Shown here: positions 14,665-22,456 of the stretch, one piece after another
How the letters are laid out: every line of letters begins with the position of its first letter
Position numbering within the stretch: position 1 is the stretch's first letter
IMG/VR virus record: IMGVR_UViG_3300036817_000176
Coordinates: 1 to 64,000 of that record
Length of the DNA stretch: 64,000 nt
Direction: 5' to 3' (one strand)
Source: a virus
Notes under the pieces: model-generated
What the model was told of the DNA's origin: nothing
Seen by the model: the letters and a program-made list of their open reading frames with translations, nothing else
Database searches by the model: none
Translations under genes and position numbers: made by a program

Positions 14665-14940
14665 ATGCCTGAAATTGTCTGGACTGGTAAAGCCACCAAA
14701 CAGCTTTCAAAGCTCCCCACCGCTGACGGTGACGCGATAGAGGAGGGAGTCGAAGAACTGCAAAAGTGGCCGAACGTTCCGCACCTGAACGTTAAGAAGC
14801 TGACGGATGACAAGAAAGGGCGGTGGCGGTTGGCAGTAGGCAACTACCGGGTAATCTGGACGGTAATCAAAGGGGAACCCGTGATTATCGAGGTGCTGGA
14901 AGTGCTGAAACGAACCACAACAACCTACAGAAAACGCTAA
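14665..14940 (+). CDS. RelE/HigB-family toxin
   Basis: 91 residues from the ATG at 14665, chosen because GGAGAGG lies just upstream; longer in-frame starts exist at 14608 and 14653. The pattern is typical of the family: WTGKATKQLSKLP, a helical middle, NVKKLTDDKKGRWRLAVGNYRVIW, and a final strand IIEVLEVLKRT. Members cleave mRNA on the ribosome. The gene precedes an XRE antitoxin, the higBA order. In a phage-plasmid it should act as an addiction module, the role P1 gives to phd/doc. Confidence 0.85.
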   Translation: MPEIVWTGKATKQLSKLPTADGDAIEEGVEELQKWPNVPHLNVKKLTDDKKGRWRLAVGNYRVIWTVIKGEPVIIEVLEVLKRTTTTYRKR

Positions 14941-15021
14941 CAGGAGCGGCGGGGAAACCCGCCGAAACCCTGCCTCTTCATGAATTGCCGGAAACTGAAT
15001 CTCCCTAAGACGAGAGTAATC

Positions 15022-15396
15022 ATGAGCAAAGTACAATACGTGACCGACGAACTGGGCAACCGGATCAGCGCCGTTATTCCCATCAGCCTGTTTAACCGGC
15101 TGGTGGCACAAAGCGATCTCGATGAGCTGTATGAATCTGTAGCCGTTGAAGCGGGCGAGAGCGACGATGAGACGTACCCCCACGAGGTCGTCAAGCTGCA
15201 TCGGAAAGAGGGCGTGCCTATGCACGTCGCATGGCGCATTTTCCGGGGCCTGTCGCAGGAAGACGTGGCCCGTGAGCTGGGCATCACACAATCCGGTGTT
15301 TCGATGATGGAGAAGCGCAAGAAGCCCCAGAAGGCCACTCTGGAGAAGCTGGCGGCGCTGTATAACTGCCGCGTCACACAACTGGTGCTGGAGTAA
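15022..15396 (+). CDS. XRE-family antitoxin
   Basis: 124 residues from the ATG at 15022. The N-terminal half (DELGNRISAVIPISLFNRLV, then acidic residues) is the toxin-neutralising region by position; the C-terminal half is a clear helix-turn-helix: GLSQEDVARELGITQSGVS followed by a conserved MEKRKKP. It lies 81 bp after the toxin and would bind the repeats at 14565-14605. Confidence 0.85.
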   Translation: MSKVQYVTDELGNRISAVIPISLFNRLVAQSDLDELYESVAVEAGESDDETYPHEVVKLHRKEGVPMHVAWRIFRGLSQEDVARELGITQSGVSMMEKRKKPQKATLEKLAALYNCRVTQLVLE

Positions 15397-15402
15397 TCGC
15401 CA

Positions 15403-15903
15403 ATGGCTACGTTTGAGGATGCACAACGTATGCAACGCCTTTACCCTGACACCTTCGCCGCACCTGGCCAGGCCGAACTGGATTCGGTTGAGGCCGGGTC
15501 ATACGTTAAGGTCTGCGTGGAGGGGGAGCGTTTCTGGGTAGCGGTGACGGCGGTTGATGGTGACAGCGTAACGGGACATGTCAGTAACGATTTGCAGCGC
15601 ACTGATGTTCATGGCCTGCGCGACGGGGATGATGTCACCTTTGAGAAGTGCCATATCTATGATGTGCAGGATGACGAGGCCGATCAGCGGCTCGCTGCCA
15701 CACCGTTCCCGCATGAGGAGGGGGAAGCTATGTGTCAGCATATCGCCAGTGAGTTTCATGCGTGGGGCGGGAAGGCCGATCCTGCCGTCGCTGCGGAGCT
15801 GGTGAAAGAGTTCTACGCATGGGTAGCCGAACACCCGGAGATCAGCCCGCCGGGCGTCATGGTCATGCAAATGCGTATTTCGCACCTGTCGCAACGTCAC
15901 TGA
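15403..15903 (+). CDS. Hypothetical protein, DUF2314-like N-terminal part
   Basis: 166 residues. Residues 1-90 follow a beta-rich pattern (AGSYVKVCVEGERFWVAVTAV, then VTGHVSNDLQ) like the DUF2314 group of short phage and bacterial proteins. Residues 100-160 are helical. Starts only 6 bp after the antitoxin stop, so probably in the same transcript. Function unknown. Confidence 0.55.
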   Translation: MATFEDAQRMQRLYPDTFAAPGQAELDSVEAGSYVKVCVEGERFWVAVTAVDGDSVTGHVSNDLQRTDVHGLRDGDDVTFEKCHIYDVQDDEADQRLAATPFPHEEGEAMCQHIASEFHAWGGKADPAVAAELVKEFYAWVAEHPEISPPGVMVMQMRISHLSQRH

Positions 15904-15912
15904 GGAGAGAGG

Positions 15913-16146
15913 ATGGATCAGGATATACCGCTCCAGCCGTGGAGCACGGCTTTTGACCCGTCGCAGGAAACCTACATTCACGATGGCGTGTATGCCCGGT
16001 TCGACGGCTATCAGATCTGGATACGCACCGATGGGGGTGACGCTATCGCGCTGGATGACGCCACGCTGGGCTTGTTGCTGCACTACCGTGGACGGGTGGA
16101 GGACGTGCGGAAAAAGGAAGGGAAACCGCCGGAACCGGCGCATTAA
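15913..16146 (+). CDS. Small hypothetical protein
   Basis: 77 residues with a very strong GAGGAGAGAGG before the ATG. Contains a beta-like DGVYARFDGYQIWIRTDGG segment and a short basic tail. Last gene before the terminator at 16156-16178. No family recognised. Confidence 0.6.
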   Translation: MDQDIPLQPWSTAFDPSQETYIHDGVYARFDGYQIWIRTDGGDAIALDDATLGLLLHYRGRVEDVRKKEGKPPEPAH

Positions 16147-16155
16147 CCCAATAAG

Positions 16156-16178
16156 AAAGGCGCCTGCGGGCGCCTTTT
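16156..16178 (+). terminator. Rho-independent terminator
   Basis: GGCGCC-TGCG-GGCGCC hairpin preceded by AAA and followed by TTTT. Ends the toxin-antitoxin operon. Confidence 0.85.
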
Positions 16179-16187
16179 GTATTTTTG

Positions 16188-16283
16188 TCAGTCCATGAAC
16201 CGACGGATTTGCTCTAAAAGCTGATGCACCAGTTTAACAATGGCGATCAGTCCTTTCAGAGCGCTGATTACTTTACCAAGCAT
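16188..16283 (-). CDS. 31-residue amphipathic peptide with strong ribosome site
   Basis: The minus strand has GGAGGT four bases before an ATG, then 31 codons reading MLGKVISALKGLIAIV and KLVHQLLEQIRRFMD. This is a single amphipathic helix with a hydrophobic core and Lys/Arg along one face, the make-up of small membrane-active toxins or membrane-associated regulators. It lies between two terminators and next to an imperfect hairpin (16322-16356). Too short for family assignment; the ribosome site is the main evidence. Confidence 0.45.
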   Translation of the reverse strand: MLGKVISALKGLIAIVKLVHQLLEQIRRFMD

Positions 16284-16372
16284 ACGCACCTCCAATTCTG
16301 AATCTGATTTGGAGGGGGAGCACCGGTGCTTACTCAAGATGGCCTGTAACACCGGTTTTGTTCTCATTAATA

Positions 16373-16531
16373 GTCAGTTAAAGAGAGCACCCCTACCAGT
16401 TAGAGCACTTCGTACCGGCACCACCCGTTATACAAAGCCAGGACTTTTAGATGTGTTTTGTATCTAAACGTCGTTTGCGGCGACCTAAATAATGACGTAT
16501 CATTTTTGGGTCAGTTAAAGAGAGTACCCCT
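16373..16531. repeat. 22-bp direct repeat pair
   Basis: GTCAGTTAAAGAGAGCACCC (with CT following) at 16373-16394 recurs at 16510-16531 with one change; copies start 137 bp apart. Similarity extends weakly further on the right. Not a tRNA; purpose unknown. Confidence 0.65.
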
Positions 16532-16569
16532 CCCGTTGAGTTACCAGCTCAACCGGAGTCTCAAAAAGA

Positions 16570-16594
16570 CCCGACCTTACCAGTCGGGTTTTTT
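16570..16594. terminator. Bidirectional rho-independent terminator
   Basis: CCCGAC-CTTACCA-GTCGGG with TTTTTT on the right and AAAAAG on the left, so it can stop transcription both ways. Confidence 0.8.
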
Positions 16595-16862
16595 GCATCT
16601 GGACTTTATTTAACTCTATTAATGGTGAGTATTCTAGTGAGGATTCTTTTCAGTACAAGAGTTGAAATTAAGCACATGTAGCGCTTGTCAGCCTGTAAAA
16701 ATGCGTAAGTCCACGCACCGTGAGGGCTGGACCCTGTATCAAGGTTTGAGAAAAATAAAAAGAAATTTTGATCGGTTGCTGATTTCTTCAACGGGTGGTC
16801 AAAAATGCGCAACAAACCTACGCGCAGCCTTTGGGAAAAACGGATTCTTTGCCGCAAAAATT

Positions 16863-16890
16863 CAAAAGAAAAGGCCCCTAAAAGGAGCCT
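16863..16890 (-). terminator. Rho-independent terminator for the leftward gene
   Basis: On the minus strand AGGCTCC pairs with GGGGCCT around TTTTA and is followed by a T-rich run. It lies 49 bp after the stop of the GIY-YIG-like gene. Confidence 0.7.
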
Positions 16891-16938
16891 AATTTATGCT
16901 GGTGGATCTTCATCTGTGGCACTACCGGGAATAGTGAT

Positions 16939-17508
16939 TTAGCCTCGCAGGATCATTCTCAAGAAACGCCTTTGCACATGGGCAGGCAAGATAGGGTTGA
17001 ACTCCCATGCAAGTGCGTAGCCCTCATCAATGTCTTCACTAAAGCCATAACTCATAGTCTGAAAGTAACGGTAGTGGTTATCTATCAGGTACTCGTGCAG
17101 TTCTACAAAAAAGTCCTCAAAATTAATATTGTAATAACACTCTGACAGCTGTTGTGACTCCCTGTGACGTACCCGTTTTGTCTGCCCATCCTCCCAGCAG
17201 AACACGCTATCAAGATAGCTTTTGGCGTCGCGCTCAATGATTTTGAGCTGTTCTACCTTTGTGTCGTACCTGCACTGAAAGGCGCAGAATATGAAATAAT
17301 TAGGATTGGCTGAGCTGTACGAACGGGTACTTAGATCGCCCATCGTAATGCCTATCTTTGCAAAACCGGGATTCATGTCGTCAGCGCCCAGATAAAACCA
17401 GATTTTTTGAGACTCATAATTAGCCCTGTCACGTTCCATGACATCAGTCATTTTATAGTCGTCGTCGTATGGAATTTCGAGGTCATAGATTTGCTGTTGT
17501 TTTCTCAT
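16939..17508 (-). CDS. T5orf172 / GIY-YIG-like protein
   Basis: 189 residues from the ATG at 17508, which has GAGGGAG just upstream; a longer TTG start (17544) is unlikely. Residues about 35-75 (KIWFYLGADDMNPGFAKIGI, then LSTRSYSSANPN) follow the T5orf172/MUG113 branch of the GIY-YIG fold: Y-L-G strand, K-I-G-I/T, R-x-Y/x-x-x-N. These small proteins are common in phages and in HTH fusions; nuclease activity is unproven. The gene is AT-richer than its neighbours, isolated between terminators, and reads leftward, so it looks acquired. Confidence 0.65.
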   Translation of the reverse strand: MRKQQQIYDLEIPYDDDYKMTDVMERDRANYESQKIWFYLGADDMNPGFAKIGITMGDLSTRSYSSANPNYFIFCAFQCRYDTKVEQLKIIERDAKSYLDSVFCWEDGQTKRVRHRESQQLSECYYNINFEDFFVELHEYLIDNHYRYFQTMSYGFSEDIDEGYALAWEFNPILPAHVQRRFLRMILRG

Positions 17509-17553
17509 GGCTCCCTCTCTGTTCGGGGTGAGTTCTATGGGCAATCAGGGTTG

Positions 17554-17577
17554 AAAAAGGCCCCCGTAGGAGCCTTT
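17554..17577 (-). terminator. Rho-independent terminator after parR-like gene
   Basis: On the minus strand AAAGGC pairs with GCCTTT around a 10-nt loop that can pair further, followed by TTTTT. It ends the leftward parM-parR transcript. Confidence 0.75.
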
Positions 17578-17595
17578 CTGGTGTTGGCGGAGCGG

Positions 17596-18024
17596 TTACT
17601 GACCGATTTTCGGCAGAGCTGGCCTGTGCGCAGCTGCGTGCTTCGTTTCCGCTGGTGGCGTCTGCACCGGCTGGGGCGCGTGCTGCACCTGCGGCTCTTC
17701 GACAACCGGCGTAACAGGATGGGCTGTCACGGCGTCACTTTCTGGCTGGCTGGTGGGCGTCTGACCCAGCAGGGCCAGCAGCTCCTTGATCAGGATGTTC
17801 CGGCGCACGGATGGCGTACCTTCCAGATAGGCCGGGTGCTGATCCAGCATGATGAGCGTATCCAGTACACCACACTCTTTAAGCAACATACCGCCTGCTA
17901 CGCACTGCGTAACCAACAGGCCTTTACCTGCAGTGCCCGCTTCATACAGACGAGAGAACCGGCCGTGTACGTTGTCGGCCTGCGGCATCAGCACGTATTT
18001 AGCGGAACCCAGTTTAGCTGTCAT
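17596..18024 (-). CDS. ParR/StbB-like segregation adaptor protein
   Basis: 142 residues, second gene of a leftward pair; its ATG overlaps the ParM-like stop (ATGA). Residues 1-90 are a compact domain (helical RLYEAGTAGKGLLVTQCV, then RRNILIKELLALLGQ) and 90-142 are a Pro/Gln/His-rich tail. ParR proteins bind the centromere with an N-terminal ribbon-helix-helix and touch ParM filaments with the C-terminus. I do not see a clear ribbon-helix-helix, so the name rests mainly on position after parM. Confidence 0.6.
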   Translation of the reverse strand: MTAKLGSAKYVLMPQADNVHGRFSRLYEAGTAGKGLLVTQCVAGGMLLKECGVLDTLIMLDQHPAYLEGTPSVRRNILIKELLALLGQTPTSQPESDAVTAHPVTPVVEEPQVQHAPQPVQTPPAETKHAAAHRPALPKIGQ

Positions 18025-19154
18025 GCAATACCCCTTGCGGCCAGAGCGGTTGCCGCTTCATCCAGTAAGCGATCGGCATCGGCCTGCAGCAGCAATTGCA
18101 CGCCGCGCACGATAGCCAGGTGAGGCTGTTCAGGGATGTCTACAGAATGATGCCAGCGGCTTGCCTGATCGCGCAGCCAGTTCGCCCCGCCACCCACGAA
18201 TACGATCCGGTCCAGTGTGTTCATCTGGCCGCGTGTCAGTTCGCGGATATCGGCCTGCAGCAGGTTGTTAAGGTACTCAGCAGCCTCTGTAACCAGATCA
18301 GACACGTCGATACGGGCGGCAATAGCCTGCGGGGTATCCAGTGATGAACCGATGTAGCCACGGCTGATAACGGCCTTCACGTCCGGGTCTGGCATGGACT
18401 GTACGTCTTCAATGTGACGTTCGCGCGCCAGCAGGGTGCGGAAGTGGCTCACCATCAGGTGAACGCCATGTTCATGGGTGCTGAAGTCCACGATCTCGTC
18501 GCCGGTGCTGATGATGGCGTAATCGGCGGTAAACTCGCCCAGGTCCACTACCAGCGTCTTATGTTCTTCCGGATAGGACTGGTCACCTTCGGCACGGGTG
18601 GCGCAGTAGTAATAGGCTGGCAGGGCTTCCGGGTACACGGTAACTGACAGGATCACCGGGGACTCATACGCGCCGTACACGTTGGTGCAGCCGCCCATGA
18701 GGTTATCTTTTTTGGCCTGAATGCGGAGCAGGTTAACCGGCTGTGCGTCGTCGCCGCGGTTATAGAACTGTTCCACCGGCAGGGTGCAACCAACCACGCA
18801 CGCCACACCGCCCAGATTCGCTTTAGACATCGTATCAATGGCCAGAACGCGGTTAGGCTGACCGAGCTGGTAGGCCGGGTCGAGGGTGGTCAGGGGTTTA
18901 GTCGGGTTACGGCGCACGGTAAAGCGGTTGCCTTCAGCCGTTTCCCAGATGCTGTTGCTCATGTGCGAGGAACCGAACCCGGCAGAAGCGCCTTGCTCGA
19001 TCAGCGATGGCTGGTGGGTTTCATACAGGGCACCTTCAGCGTCATGGAACGAACAGGCGATGTTGCCGCTGCCGTCGTCTAATGCCACCAGCGCAATGAA
19101 TGGCGCGTCTGGGTTAGGATGTTCTTCCACTGCTTTAATTTTTTTAACGTTCAT
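18021..19154 (-). CDS. ParM/StbA-like actin-type segregation ATPase
   Basis: 377 residues. Actin-fold signatures are present: ALDDGSGN near residue 26 (phosphate 1), VVDLGEFTADYAI around 200 (phosphate 2) and FVGGGANWL around 330 (adenosine). ParM filaments push sister plasmids apart, so this gene indicates a plasmid-state prophage using a type II system; P1 instead uses ParA/ParB (type I). AAGGAG lies upstream of the ATG. The leader 19155-19489 holds a 20-bp element shared with another leftward gene and an ACATCCTAA motif. A centromere was not identified with confidence. Confidence 0.85.
   Translation of the reverse strand: MNVKKIKAVEEHPNPDAPFIALVALDDGSGNIACSFHDAEGALYETHQPSLIEQGASAGFGSSHMSNSIWETAEGNRFTVRRNPTKPLTTLDPAYQLGQPNRVLAIDTMSKANLGGVACVVGCTLPVEQFYNRGDDAQPVNLLRIQAKKDNLMGGCTNVYGAYESPVILSVTVYPEALPAYYYCATRAEGDQSYPEEHKTLVVDLGEFTADYAIISTGDEIVDFSTHEHGVHLMVSHFRTLLARERHIEDVQSMPDPDVKAVISRGYIGSSLDTPQAIAARIDVSDLVTEAAEYLNNLLQADIRELTRGQMNTLDRIVFVGGGANWLRDQASRWHHSVDIPEQPHLAIVRGVQLLLQADADRLLDEAATALAARGIA
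19113..19121 (-). promoter_or_regulatory. ACATCCTAA motif inside the parM start region
   Basis: Perfect motif on the coding strand 33-41 bp after the parM ATG, over codons for His-Pro-Asn. May be a chance result of coding, or a binding site that links the motif protein to segregation control. Confidence 0.3.
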
Positions 19155-19210
19155 CTTCTTTGCTCCTTGATGTCAGATGTGGCAAATAAGCCAGCATTCA
19201 TCATAGCCGT

Positions 19211-19230
19211 AATTGGCTCTCAAAAGAACC
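19211..19230 (-). promoter_or_regulatory. Shared 20-bp operator-like element, copy 1
   Basis: AATTGGCTCTCAAAAGAACC matches 23331-23350 at 16 of 20 positions; both lie about 60-80 bp upstream of leftward genes in the same orientation. On the minus strand TTCTTT, 17 bp, TATGAT could be a promoter here. The rest of 19155-19489 contains AT- and G-runs but no gene. Confidence 0.5.
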
Positions 19231-19452
19231 TATTTTCCCCTCATTACCCTGAATAATGATGCACATCACGCGGCGCGCCACGTCGCCCCAGAATTTTAAG
19301 GTGCTGAAAATCCCTAAAAGGACCCAAAAGGGGCAAAAAAAAGCTAAGGGGGTTTTTGTGGTATTAATAGGGGGCGATTGTACGCTTCATATGCGACCGA
19401 ACCGGCGCCTGTTTTTGTTACTGGTTTACAGTTCAATAGATAGGCAAAATCG

Positions 19453-19461
19453 TTAGGATGT
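19453..19461 (-). promoter_or_regulatory. ACATCCTAA motif, leftward, upstream of parM
   Basis: Perfect motif on the minus strand; a -10-like TATCTA begins 10 bp after it, directing transcription toward parM with a leader of about 270 nt. It also lies 29 bp before pacA on the other strand, so a bound protein could affect pacA. Confidence 0.55.
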
Positions 19462-19489
19462 TTATGGGCGATGTAACAGAGGCGCGGGC

Positions 19490-20902
19490 GTGGCAAAGAC
19501 CGACTGGCAGTATCACATAGCTAATTATCTGGAAAATTTCGCCAGCACGCTGACGCTGGCGCAATACGCCGATGCTAATGGTCTTAACCCGAACACCGTC
19601 CGTCGTGAAATGAAGCCCGCGATCAACGTGGCGCTGGCTGGCCAGCCCACCGATAAGAAACCCGCCACCAGAAGCAAGAAGCCCCCCAAAACCCCCGACG
19701 AACCGACACCTGTCCTGAAGGTCGGCAAGGTGCTGCGCGGTGAAGTCCGCCAGATGTCCGCCGACCAGCGCGCCGCCCGAAAACGTGATCAAAAAAGTGA
19801 TCAAATCAGTGATCAAAACGGTGGTGATCAAAAATCTGATCACAATCAGGGTGATCACAATAAGGGGCGAGGAAAGCGGGAACCCGCAGCCGGTAAGGCT
19901 CCGGCGGGAGGTAAGGGGAAAAAAGCGGGGGGCGACACACACGCTGATCACCCGGCCAGCGCGCGTGATCAGAATTTCCGGGTTCATACACCGACGCGCC
20001 CAAATGATGCCGCGTTGCCCGCGTTATGCGGCGAGGTGGGCGGCACCCATAACATGGATTTCGGCGGTTACTGTTCGCTGCTGGAAATGGACGACGACAT
20101 CGTGGAGCTGGCGCTGGCCACCGGGCTGGATAACCGCGACCTCGTTTTAGCCCAGGGCCGGTACATGACCATGTACCGCAAGCAAAACCAGATCCTCAAG
20201 AAGATAGCCGAGGACTACGACCGCGAGCCGTGGGTGGATGACGAAGGCGTGCCGATGCCGCGCGACCAGGTTGAGGCGCAGGCTATCTTCGGCACCAGTC
20301 AGCGCATGACCGAGCTGGAGGCGGCGATCGCCCGCCACAAGCTGGGGCTGATGAAGCTCGAGCTCGAGCGGCAGAAACAGGCCCTCGATGTCCGCAAGCA
20401 GGCACTGGCGGAGTGGAACCGGCACCCGATGCCGCTGGCCGAGCGTATCGAGCGTACCCGGGCGCTGATGCTTCACCGCGAAGAAAATGAGCTGACGGCG
20501 CTGGAGACGGCGCGCCTGTTCGACCTCGAACACCTCGAATACCCGCCGTCCCTGCAGGCGGAAATGCTCAAAGAGGTATCCTGGCTTGAGCAGACTGCAG
20601 ACCAGCACGGCGGCGTCACTGACGATGAGCTGGAAGCCGAGTCCCGCGAATACCGCGAGAAACAGCGGCAGGTGCGCGAAGAGTGGCTTCCGGCCCGTGA
20701 TGAAGAGATTGCATCCATCATCGCCAACGAGGCCGCACACCAGGCCGGTGAGCTCCTGCAGGAGGGCGATTTCACCGGCACCGATGATTCTGGCGGGGAG
20801 GGCGTGCTGGTTGGCGACGACGTGGACGCATGGAACCCTGATGACGCCCTTCCTGATGAAGACGACGCCGACCCGGACGCTGAGCCGGTGGAGACCTGGT
20901 AA
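19490..20902 (+). CDS. pacA: PacA-like terminase small subunit (pac recognition)
   Basis: 470 residues, GTG start with AGAGG upstream. The start (TLTLAQYADANGLNPNTVRRE) is the helix-turn-helix seen at the front of P1 PacA. Residues about 95-160 encode, and are distorted by, the pac array: a run of DQ-rich repeats written by TGATCA. Residues 270-330 and 380-430 are long coiled-coil helices, and the C-terminus is acidic. In P1 the protein binds the hexamers in its own gene and recruits PacB to begin headful packaging. The TAATG overlap with the next gene supports a paired complex. Confidence 0.85.
   Translation: MAKTDWQYHIANYLENFASTLTLAQYADANGLNPNTVRREMKPAINVALAGQPTDKKPATRSKKPPKTPDEPTPVLKVGKVLRGEVRQMSADQRAARKRDQKSDQISDQNGGDQKSDHNQGDHNKGRGKREPAAGKAPAGGKGKKAGGDTHADHPASARDQNFRVHTPTRPNDAALPALCGEVGGTHNMDFGGYCSLLEMDDDIVELALATGLDNRDLVLAQGRYMTMYRKQNQILKKIAEDYDREPWVDDEGVPMPRDQVEAQAIFGTSQRMTELEAAIARHKLGLMKLELERQKQALDVRKQALAEWNRHPMPLAERIERTRALMLHREENELTALETARLFDLEHLEYPPSLQAEMLKEVSWLEQTADQHGGVTDDELEAESREYREKQRQVREEWLPARDEEIASIIANEAAHQAGELLQEGDFTGTDDSGGEGVLVGDDVDAWNPDDALPDEDDADPDAEPVETW
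19786..19971 (+). other. pac: pac packaging site: eight TGATCA hexamers
   Basis: TGATCA occurs at 19786, 19798, 19810, 19825, 19837, 19852, 19945 and 19966. Intervals of 12, 12, 15, 12 and 15 bp keep the reading frame of pacA; then an 87-bp gap separates a left cluster of six from a right pair. P1 pac has seven TGATC(A/G) elements in clusters of four and three inside pacA, and needs Dam methylation of them. The layout here is 6+2 in 186 bp. No clear IHF consensus is visible in the gap. Confidence 0.85.
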
Positions 20903-22407
20903 TGGGCAAGATACGCTCTATTACCCGCGACCCGCGCTACCGGGACCTGGTGCGCCGGTACCGTTACGACTGGACGACGGCCGCGGTGGAGCTGTTCGGC
21001 AAACACCCCACCTGGCAGCAGGAGCTGATCCTTAACTCTGCGCAGGAAACCGGCGCCAAGACGGCCGTCTCTTCCGGCCACGGTACCGGCAAGTCGGACA
21101 TGACCAGTATCATGATCCTTATCTACATGCTGTGCTTCCCCGGCGCGCGCGTGGTGGTGGTGGCCAACAAAATCGGCCAGGTGCAGCAGGTGGTCTGGAA
21201 GTACCTCAAAATCAACTATCGTGAGCTCTGCCGCCGTCACCCATGGGTGGAGCAGTATTTCGTGCTGACGGAAACCACCTTCTTCGAGCGCTCCAGTAAG
21301 GGCGTCTGGTTCGTCAGTCCGAAAGGTTGCCGTATCGGTAACGAAGAATCCCTCGCCGGTGAGCACGCCAAACACCTCTTCTACATCGTCGATGAGGCCT
21401 CTGGCGTCTCGGATAAGGCCTTTGGGGTGATGACCGGTGCTCTGACCGAGGAAGACAACCGCATCCTGCTGCTGAGCCAGCCAACGCGTCCAAGCGGCTA
21501 CTTCTACGATTGTCACCACAAGCTGGCCAAGCGCCACCCGGGCGACAAGGAAGGCTACACGGCGATCAAGCTCAACTCCGAGCAGTCACCGCTGGTTACC
21601 ACGGCGTTTATCCGTACCAAGATCCGCGAATATGGCGGCTCCCGTGACGCGCCGGAATACATGATTAAGGTCCGGGGCGAGTTCCCGCGCACCAGCGCCG
21701 CTAACCTGCTGTCGCGCGACGAGTGCGAACGCGCCACCAAATCCACGCCGAAGCTGGCCAAGGGCTGGGGCTGGCTGCTGCTGGCCGACGTGGGCAACGG
21801 CCGCGACAGCTCCGTGGCCACCCTGGTACGCGTCAGTGGCGACCGCTACGAGCGCCGCGTGGTGCCGGTGTCCGTGAAGGAATGGCCGGGTACCATCGAT
21901 CCGGTGAATTTCGGCCGCCTGCTGGCCGCTGAGTACACGACGGACCAGTACCCGAACCTTTCCATCGCTGTCGATGGCGACGGCGTAGGGGCCGATACAG
22001 CGACGATTCTGGAGGAGGCCGGTCGGCAGGTGCAGCGCATCCGCTGGGGCCAGCCGTGCTTCTCCCAGGAAGATAAGAAACGCTTCCTCAATAAACGCGC
22101 CTACGCGAACATCATGGCACGCGATGCCGTGCGAACCGGCCGCCTGCGCCTCGACCGGCACGAGAAGACCCTCGATCAGGCCTCGCGCCTCCCGTGCAAG
22201 CTGAATGAGCAGGGGCTCTGGTGCATGATGCCGAAAGAGACAATGCGCAAGGAGCTGGGCCTGCCGTCTCCTGACCGCTGGGATACGTATTGCTTCAGCT
22301 TTATGGCAGATTATGTCCCGGCAGAAATGGTCATTACCGGCGATATGGTCAAGGAGCGTGAGTCGGTGGCGGGATGGGCGCGGGATCTTGTTGCAGAGGA
22401 TGTCTGA
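20902..22407 (+). CDS. pacB: PacB-like terminase large subunit
   Basis: 501 residues. Walker A SGHGTGKS (58-65) and Walker B LFYIVDE (159-165, with E165 catalytic) give the packaging motor; the RNase H-like nuclease begins with LLLADVG (D296) and continues with AVDGDGVGAD (D358, D360). It cleaves at pac and pumps DNA into the prohead. A coupling motif SQPTRPSGYFY follows Walker B. A strongly similar but inactive two-gene copy lies at 1229-2508. A CCCCGCC/GGCGGGG hairpin without T-run (22410-22437) lies between this gene and the convergent gene. Confidence 0.92.
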   Translation: MGKIRSITRDPRYRDLVRRYRYDWTTAAVELFGKHPTWQQELILNSAQETGAKTAVSSGHGTGKSDMTSIMILIYMLCFPGARVVVVANKIGQVQQVVWKYLKINYRELCRRHPWVEQYFVLTETTFFERSSKGVWFVSPKGCRIGNEESLAGEHAKHLFYIVDEASGVSDKAFGVMTGALTEEDNRILLLSQPTRPSGYFYDCHHKLAKRHPGDKEGYTAIKLNSEQSPLVTTAFIRTKIREYGGSRDAPEYMIKVRGEFPRTSAANLLSRDECERATKSTPKLAKGWGWLLLADVGNGRDSSVATLVRVSGDRYERRVVPVSVKEWPGTIDPVNFGRLLAAEYTTDQYPNLSIAVDGDGVGADTATILEEAGRQVQRIRWGQPCFSQEDKKRFLNKRAYANIMARDAVRTGRLRLDRHEKTLDQASRLPCKLNEQGLWCMMPKETMRKELGLPSPDRWDTYCFSFMADYVPAEMVITGDMVKERESVAGWARDLVAEDV

Positions 22408-22456
22408 TGCCCCGCCCGGGGAACGTTGCGGCGGGGTGCAGAGACAACACTAATTT

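Larger units (their letters stand above)
16284..16938. other. AT-richer structured intergenic region
   Basis: No convincing gene. It holds an inverted repeat ACCGGTG/CACCGGT (16322-16356, followed by TTTTG), a 22-bp direct repeat with one mismatch (16373-16394 and 16510-16531), a perfect 7-bp inverted repeat TTTAGAT/ATCTAAA with 9-nt spacer (16446-16468), and two terminators (16570-16594 and 16863-16890). Repeats plus operators would suit a small regulatory RNA or immunity locus. Short ORFs on both strands between 16606 and 16892 have no ribosome site. Confidence 0.5.

Noticed and set aside
16508-16572. tRNA-like GGGTC...GACCC fold with an inner GTTGAG/CTCAAC stem
   Set aside because: No T-loop, no anticodon arm of the right length and no CCA end; the outer pairing partly belongs to the terminator at 16570.
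16606-16892. Overlapping open frames on both strands (83 and 76 codons)
   Set aside because: Neither has a ribosome site; composition is not coding-like, and the region contains terminators and repeats.
19858-19944. IHF site between the two pac clusters, as in P1
   Set aside because: No convincing WATCAA-N4-TTR match seen in the gap.
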